From contig NZ_JBGGGT010000001.1 of NCBI RefSeq assembly GCF_041276405.1, forward strand, positions 1,223,501 to 1,287,500: a stretch of 64,000 nucleotides of DNA, in the 5' to 3' direction. A program made the translations under genes and the position numbers. Shown here in pieces: positions 59,749 to 64,000 of this stretch; the first letter of the stretch is position 1; the number at the start of each line of letters is the position of its first letter. Below the pieces are notes generated by a model. The model did no database searches and was not told where the DNA came from. It saw nothing but the letters and a program-made list of their open reading frames with translations. Source of the DNA: Microvirga sp. TS319. GTDB taxonomy: Bacteria > Pseudomonadota > Alphaproteobacteria > Rhizobiales > Beijerinckiaceae.

Positions 59749-59852
59749 GCATCTTTTCCCGCAAAACCGGTTCCCACTTTTGCGCTCGATGCTCTCCTCG
59801 CTAGAGCATCTTTTCCCGCAAAACCGGTTCCCACTTTTGCGCTCGATGCTCT
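59749..59852. repeat. 47-bp perfect direct repeat of a palindromic unit
   Basis: 59749-59795 and 59806-59852 are identical over 47 bases (GCATCTTTTCCCGCAAAACC to GCTCGATGCTCT), separated by ten bases. Each copy has GAGCATC/GATGCTC-type ends. The identity implies a recent duplication. The edge of the second copy gives the stop codon of the asparaginase-family gene. Confidence 0.9.
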
Positions 59853-60831
59853 AAAGATCCATCTGCTCGTAGCGCCGATGAGCCGTGGGCTTGGGGGCCG
59901 GATCTTCGCTGATCGCGATGATCTCGGCCGGGCGACTGACCGGCGTCTCCAGCCCTTCGTGCCAAATCCAGTAGTGGTTCTCCGGCAGGCCATTCACAGC
60001 AACGACCTTATGCCCGCCCGCTGTATCGATTGCGTGAATGGTCACACGTCCGATCAAGCCGCCCTTGAGCGCGCGCATGTCCGTGACGGCTTCGTAAACC
60101 GCCTCTTCGACGCTCATGCCCATCTTCATGTAAAGGACGACGGCTCGTGCCGTTCCGGCGCGAATGCTCATCTCTCCAACGCCCGTGCAGGCACACGCAC
60201 CGTACCGCGTGTCAGCGTAGGAGCCTGCCCCAATGACGGGGCTATCGCCAAGGCGGCCAGGATACTTCCAGCCCCACCCCGAGGTGCTCGTTCCGGCGGC
60301 GATGTCTCCATTCCTGTCCTGACCGATGAAAACCGTCGTGTCGCGACCGATCTCAGGATCAATGGCGTGCCGGCATAAGTCGGTCATCGGCACGTTAGGC
60401 CATTGCCCGCGCTCTCTCTCGCTGACTTCATCGTTGAACCACCGCTGCCAGGCAGTCCGGGCATGCGGCATGAGGAGATCGCCCGCCTCGGCACCGATCT
60501 CAGTCGCAAAGCGCTTCGCGCCCTCGCCGACCAGGAGCTCATGCGGAAGCCTCTCAAGAACCTGACGCGCCACGCTCACCGGATGCAGGAAGCCCTTGAG
60601 GGCGCCGACAGCCCCCGTCCGAAGGGTTGTTCCGTCCATCACCGAGGCGTCGAGTTCGACGTCGCCGAGGAGATTGGGCCAGCCGCCGCGACCGACCGTG
60701 CGAACGGTCTCATCGGCCTCGACCAAGCGGACACCGGCTTCGATCGCATCGAGGCCGGCAAGGCCCTGCGCAAGGAGCTTCGCCGTAGCCATGATCCCGG
60801 ATCGGCCTTCGTTATTCGTTACAATGATCAT
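59851..60831 (-). CDS. N4-(beta-N-acetylglucosaminyl)-L-asparaginase / isoaspartyl peptidase family
   Basis: The 326-residue protein is an Ntn-hydrolase of the asparaginase-2 family. It has the alpha-subunit pattern GLAGLDAIEAGVRLVEAD, GRGGWPNLLGDVELDASVMDG and the autocleavage/nucleophile region EIGRDTTVFIGQDRNGDIAAGTSTSGWGWKYPGRLGDSPVIGAG, where the Thr after Asp is the likely nucleophile. After cleavage such enzymes hydrolyse asparagine-linked sugars, beta-aspartyl peptides or asparagine. There is no signal peptide. The start at 60831 (MIIVTNNEGR) is preferred to longer frames. It is divergent from a LysR gene and followed by an AapJ-like receptor, so the set may be an uptake and breakdown module for an asparagine derivative. 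Confidence 0.9.
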   Translation of the reverse strand: MIIVTNNEGRSGIMATAKLLAQGLAGLDAIEAGVRLVEADETVRTVGRGGWPNLLGDVELDASVMDGTTLRTGAVGALKGFLHPVSVARQVLERLPHELLVGEGAKRFATEIGAEAGDLLMPHARTAWQRWFNDEVSERERGQWPNVPMTDLCRHAIDPEIGRDTTVFIGQDRNGDIAAGTSTSGWGWKYPGRLGDSPVIGAGSYADTRYGACACTGVGEMSIRAGTARAVVLYMKMGMSVEEAVYEAVTDMRALKGGLIGRVTIHAIDTAGGHKVVAVNGLPENHYWIWHEGLETPVSRPAEIIAISEDPAPKPTAHRRYEQMDL

Positions 60832-60898
60832 GAGAGTCGCGTCGGCAATGTCCCTGTCAGTCGCTATATTATGCTGGTGTGAATTTACAATGCAAGAC

Positions 60899-60916
60899 AT
60901 ATTCAAATATGAATAT
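60899..60916. promoter_or_regulatory. LysR-type operator candidate
   Basis: ATATTCAAATATGAATAT is a near-perfect 18-base inverted repeat containing a T-N11-A core, in the AT-rich gap between the asparaginase-family gene and the divergent LysR gene. It is the natural binding site candidate for that regulator. Confidence 0.5.
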
Positions 60917-61014
60917 ACATGGCATGATCCGGCCGAGCGTCACCTTGCGCAGAGCGGGTCGGCACTGACATAGAGGCTTTTCCGATCCATGAACCTCAAG
61001 AACGTCAGTTTGCC

Positions 61015-61935
61015 ATGATCGACTTCCGCCACATCGACGCGTTCCGCGCGGTGATGAAATCCGAGACCATGGTTCAAGCCGCCAAATTGACCGGGATCTC
61101 CCAACCCGGCATCAGCAGGCTCATTGCAGACCTCGAGAGACTGAGCGAGCTCAAGCTCTTCGACCGGAGCCGCGGAAGGCTCCATCCAACAACGGAAGCT
61201 CACGTCTTGTTGGAAGAAGTTGAACGCCGCTACGCGGGACTACAGGCAATCCGGGAGTTCGCGCGTAGCCTGAAGGACAGCGCCGCGTCTCCTGTCCGGT
61301 TCGGGACCGTCATGTCGTTCGGCATCGGGTTCGCGGCTCGGGCCATTGCCGCCTTCAAGGCGGAACACCCGCAAATTCCAATCTCACACACCACGGGATC
61401 ATCGGCCCTCATCGCCGATCAGGTCACGATGAGGACCTGTGATCTTGGTCTTGTCACGGACAATGCTGATGTCTCGTCGGTCTCCAGTTCGGTGTTTGCC
61501 TCGATGGATCTGATTTGCGCGCTCCCAAGTGACAGCCCTCTCGCAAAGAACCGGATCATTACGGCAGCCATGCTGCGGGATCAGGCAATCATCGCCTATC
61601 CGCGTGAGGACATGATCCGATGGGGGTTGACGAACGTGCTGGAGGAGGTCGGGATCAGCTATTCACGCGCTTCGGTGGAGACACCGTATTCCGTCAACAT
61701 CTGCGCCCTGGTGCGTGAAGGCGCTGGGGTCGGCTTTGTCCATCCCATCGCAGCATACGACTTCCTCGGCCATGGTGTATCCCTGCGAAAGTTCGAGCGG
61801 TCGCTGCCGGTTCGAACCTTGTTCGTCAAAGGGATCGGATCACCGCTTTCAGCCGGGGCTGAGCGGCTCGGCGAAATTTTGACCAAGACGCTCGCGTCGA
61901 CGGAGAAAATTGTCGCCAGTTCTCTGATGGCCTGA
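61015..61935 (+). CDS. LysR family regulator, divergent from the asparaginase-family gene
   Basis: The 306-residue protein has the N-terminal helix-turn-helix (IDAFRAVMKSETMVQAAKLTGISQPGISRLIADLERLSELKLFDRSRGRLHPT) and the effector domain (VRFGTVMSFGIGFAARAIAAFKAEHP, ALVREGAGVGFVHPIAAYDFLGHGVSLRKFERSL). It resembles the first LysR protein of the window (34909) in length and in the VREGAGVGFVHPI turn. Its position suggests control of the asparaginase-family gene and the AapJ-like receptor, through the palindrome at 60899-60916. Confidence 0.93.
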   Translation: MIDFRHIDAFRAVMKSETMVQAAKLTGISQPGISRLIADLERLSELKLFDRSRGRLHPTTEAHVLLEEVERRYAGLQAIREFARSLKDSAASPVRFGTVMSFGIGFAARAIAAFKAEHPQIPISHTTGSSALIADQVTMRTCDLGLVTDNADVSSVSSSVFASMDLICALPSDSPLAKNRIITAAMLRDQAIIAYPREDMIRWGLTNVLEEVGISYSRASVETPYSVNICALVREGAGVGFVHPIAAYDFLGHGVSLRKFERSLPVRTLFVKGIGSPLSAGAERLGEILTKTLASTEKIVASSLMA

Positions 61936-62820
61936 TTGGCCACCCTTCACCACGACCGAGACGAAGGCAGAAATCCCGCGACAAGGTGCGGCCTTAAAAT
62001 GGCACACGCGGACGCGTGAAGACGCTCCAGTAGGCCAGCGCGAAGCCGACGAATGCGACAGACCACGGCCCTGCGCACCGGATATATGCATAAAATCCAA
62101 ATCGGTACTCGCAATCCACGGAGAGGCGCGCGCCGGCGACGTTCCCTCCCCTCTGGCGGCATTATAGACGGCTACCCTCGGGCAGCCCGTCGCCGGGTGA
62201 GGAACAGGCCGACAGTGATCGCTACTAAAAGGGCAGCGTCTCGGGTCCTGCAGAACAGCTTGAACAAGGGGGACAGTCAATCCAAGCGGGAGGCCTGGGT
62301 TAATTGGAACATTGGCAAGCGCGAGGGCAGGCAGGGCCTCCGGACAATTATAGAGAGCTGAAAACCGTTGTGTCCTCCTAAGGATGAGAAACCATTAGGT
62401 CTGCCATGAGCCCGCCGAGGGCTTGCGAGATCTCGCCGAGAGCCGGGCCCCAGGCTTGCGTCGAGGGCACTGTCGTCGATGCGACCGGTCAGGTCGGAGA
62501 AGGCTTCGTCCAGCTTACGGATCCCCTGGCGCAGACTCCGAACTCCCCATCGCGAACAGCTTGCCCCAAGGGTAATGCACGCAGGGTCTTCGTTCTTCCC
62601 CCAATGGGGGAGACCGGATTGACCCAGGTGCGACAGCGCACATGCCGGATCATGTCGGATTCGCCGCAGGTCCATCTCCACCATCTGGGGGACGATCGTT
62701 CGCCGTTCGGCTGCAATCCTTGTGCTCGTTCAGCATTGATGGAGTTCGCAAGAATGACCTCTTCCAAGGGGACTGCCATCACCCGCTGCTCGTCGCCCAT
62801 GTTCTCAATGGAGAAACGCC
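61936..62820. other. 885-base intergenic region, no clear gene
   Basis: The only hint is a minus-strand GTG-started frame of 41 codons (61994-62119) that ends WSVAFVGFALAYWSVFTRPR, a membrane-helix-like tail. It could be a tiny membrane protein or a gene remnant. The part from 62270 to 62820 has fragments of open frame in several phases but nothing recognisable. Confidence 0.35.
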
Positions 62821-63102
62821 ATGCGCATGCTTACCCATATCGTCGGTGCCGCAGCCATGATGTTGATTGGCCAGGGACCCACTCTGGCTGGCTGCCACCC
62901 CTCGGATCCTGCCATACCGGTCGGGATCATCACTGGTGACGCGGATAAGGATACTTTCGGGCTGGCCTGCATCAGTGCCGAGATGGACCGAACCGGCTCC
63001 ACGACCATGATGTCTCCCCGGCACGTCATGCAAGTTGGGCCCGGAACCGGCGATGCCGAGAAAGACAGCTTGGGGTATGTCCAAGTTACTGGCGCCCAGT
63101 AG
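62821..63102 (+). CDS. small exported protein with an internal repeat, unknown function
   Basis: The 93-residue product starts after GGAGAAACGCC. The first 23 residues form a signal peptide (MRMLTHIVGAAAMMLIGQGPTLAG). The mature part contains two similar segments, TGDADKDTFGLACIS and TGDAEKDSLGYVQVT, about 40 residues apart. There are two cysteines, at the mature N-terminus and in the first repeat. I recognise no family. The upstream ribosome site, the signal peptide and the repeat make it likely to be real. It is probably periplasmic and stands alone. Confidence 0.6.
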   Translation: MRMLTHIVGAAAMMLIGQGPTLAGCHPSDPAIPVGIITGDADKDTFGLACISAEMDRTGSTTMMSPRHVMQVGPGTGDAEKDSLGYVQVTGAQ

Positions 63103-63339
63103 AACAAGCAGGCGCGAACCAGCGGGGGATCCTGCCCCGAAGGTTTGAGCGCGATTGCTGATCTTGGTGCTCGGAGCGCATGTAGGCGGCTCTGGGCACT
63201 GAGCATGAGGGCATGGTAGTATCGGTGCCATCGCTCCGGTACTCCCTTGGGATAATGCTGATCCCGTCTACCCTTGGTGACGTCAGCCAGTACACTGATG
63301 CGGCCGCCGTTGGGGCGCGGTGACTGGAAGGCTGGGGTC

Positions 63340-64000
63340 ATGCGGATTCGGTTCGGCTTTCAACTCTCCGTCACGACACTGTTCGTAGCGGTGGTGCTTG
63401 CCGTCGGCCTCGCCCTGGTCTTCCTAAGCTTCGACCGCGCCCGCTCGATCACCCGGTCGGCGGCGTTGAGATTCATCGATCGGGTCGCCGACCACACGGC
63501 CGACCGCGTAAACGGACAATTCAAGGACGTACTCGACATCTTGGAAGTGCTGCGGCAACTCCAACCCGTCGAGTCCGGCACGATCCTCGGCAATCCATCC
63601 CTCTATGCAACGCTCGCAGCGCTCCTGCGTCGGCATGGGCAGCTTTACAACCTCTATGTCGGCTACGAGGACGGTGGGTTCCTCGAACTCGACGTACTGG
63701 ACCGGGCAGGACCTGCGGTCCGCGCCGAGCTCCAAGCACCGGTCGACGCCGCCTTCAGGCTGACTGTCATGGAGATACCGGCCGGAGAATCGACCCGGGT
63801 CCGCTTTACGTCCTATCTCTCTTCCGACCTCACCGTCCTCGCCCGGGACTATCGCGCAGCCGATTACGATCCACGCGAAAGGCCATGGTATCGGGATGCC
63901 TTCCGACCCGGAGCCGGTCCGATTACTGAGCCCTATGTCTTCAAGATCGCCAACCTGATCGGCTACACGGTACGGGCACCGTTCCCCCAAGGGCGCCGTG
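63340..64000 (+). CDS. membrane sensor with dCACHE-type periplasmic domain, C-terminus outside the window
   Basis: From the ATG at 63340 (after GGAAGGCTGGGG) the frame is open for 220 codons to the window edge. Residues 8-30 are a membrane helix (LSVTTLFVAVVLAVGLALVFLSF). Then comes an extracytoplasmic region with ADRVNGQFKDVLDILEVL, YNLYVGYEDGGFLELDV, YDPRERPWYRDAF and TEPYVFKIANLIGYTVRAPF. The WYRDA and TEPY segments are the ligand-pocket pattern of double CACHE domains. The output domain lies outside; adenylate/guanylate cyclase, GGDEF, HD-GYP, kinase or chemoreceptor are all possible. I cannot choose between them. Confidence 0.8.
   Translation, partial: MRIRFGFQLSVTTLFVAVVLAVGLALVFLSFDRARSITRSAALRFIDRVADHTADRVNGQFKDVLDILEVLRQLQPVESGTILGNPSLYATLAALLRRHGQLYNLYVGYEDGGFLELDVLDRAGPAVRAELQAPVDAAFRLTVMEIPAGESTRVRFTSYLSSDLTVLARDYRAADYDPRERPWYRDAFRPGAGPITEPYVFKIANLIGYTVRAPFPQGRR

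Noticed and set aside
59749..59852. Possible CRISPR-like direct repeat
   Set aside because: Only two copies, ten-base spacer, and the unit belongs to a dispersed palindrome family.

Overview
The window reads as a GC-rich chromosome segment of an alphaproteobacterium, most likely of the Hyphomicrobiales (a Microvirga- or Methylobacterium-like organism is my guess, not verified). The reasons are a BTLCP-type transglutaminase-like cysteine protease, a hemerythrin/phasin fusion, a two-domain cold-shock protein, many PAAT-type binding proteins, and dispersed palindromes of the GCATCGGACGTG...CACGTCCGATGC and GCGCATCGTGCGAAAA...TTTTCGCACGATGCGC kind. No plasmid, phage or CRISPR hallmark is present. 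Two genes run off the edges: a flippase on the left and a dCACHE sensor on the right.

Layout. 1-9.3 kb is an exopolysaccharide locus: Wzx-like flippase, initiating sugar transferase, heparinase-like lyase, GT4 glycosyltransferase, AsnB-type amidotransferase and a jelly-roll carbohydrate protein. After a VanZ-like gene, 10.6-16.8 kb is a compact biosynthetic cluster: Sfp-type phosphopantetheinyl transferase, TubC-docked thioesterase, a one-module NRPS (A-PCP) whose adenylation domain is split by a complete WbpG-like PP-loop amidotransferase domain, and an acyl-CoA dehydrogenase. Its pocket residues read DLTKIGEVG+K, close to the asparagine code. I infer a carrier-bound asparagine that is modified by the inserted domain, desaturated and released. 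This is the best candidate for an undescribed system. Just downstream, 17131-17215, lies a class II (Leu-shaped) tRNA gene with a GUU (Asn) anticodon.

18-24 kb holds three tiny orphan genes, the hemerythrin/phasin fusion, a PAS-GAF-PAS-receiver-LuxR regulator without kinase domain, an orphan terminator, and rarA. 24.4-34.7 kb is one long minus-strand operon (M81 peptidase, amidohydrolase, peptide-binding protein, DppBCDF-like importer, YkuD/aspartoacylase fusion) with a divergent LysR gene. A tRNA-Arg(ACG), a sulfatase plus its formylglycine-generating enzyme, an orphan binding protein, the cold-shock protein and ilvA follow.

44.4-50.5 kb is a plus-strand catabolic operon: GntR/FCD regulator with a perfect operator palindrome, 3-hydroxyisobutyrate-dehydrogenase-like enzyme, amino-acid-type ABC importer, RpiB-like isomerase and ribokinase-family kinase. 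50.5-51.4 kb is a graveyard of gene fragments cut by repeats. 51.4-55.5 kb is a siderophore-uptake operon (TonB receptor, RhtX-like MFS permease, FhuF-like reductase). The right end has a diheme cytochrome c, the BTLCP gene, an AapJ-like binding protein with a glycosylasparaginase-family enzyme and divergent LysR gene, a small exported protein and the partial sensor.
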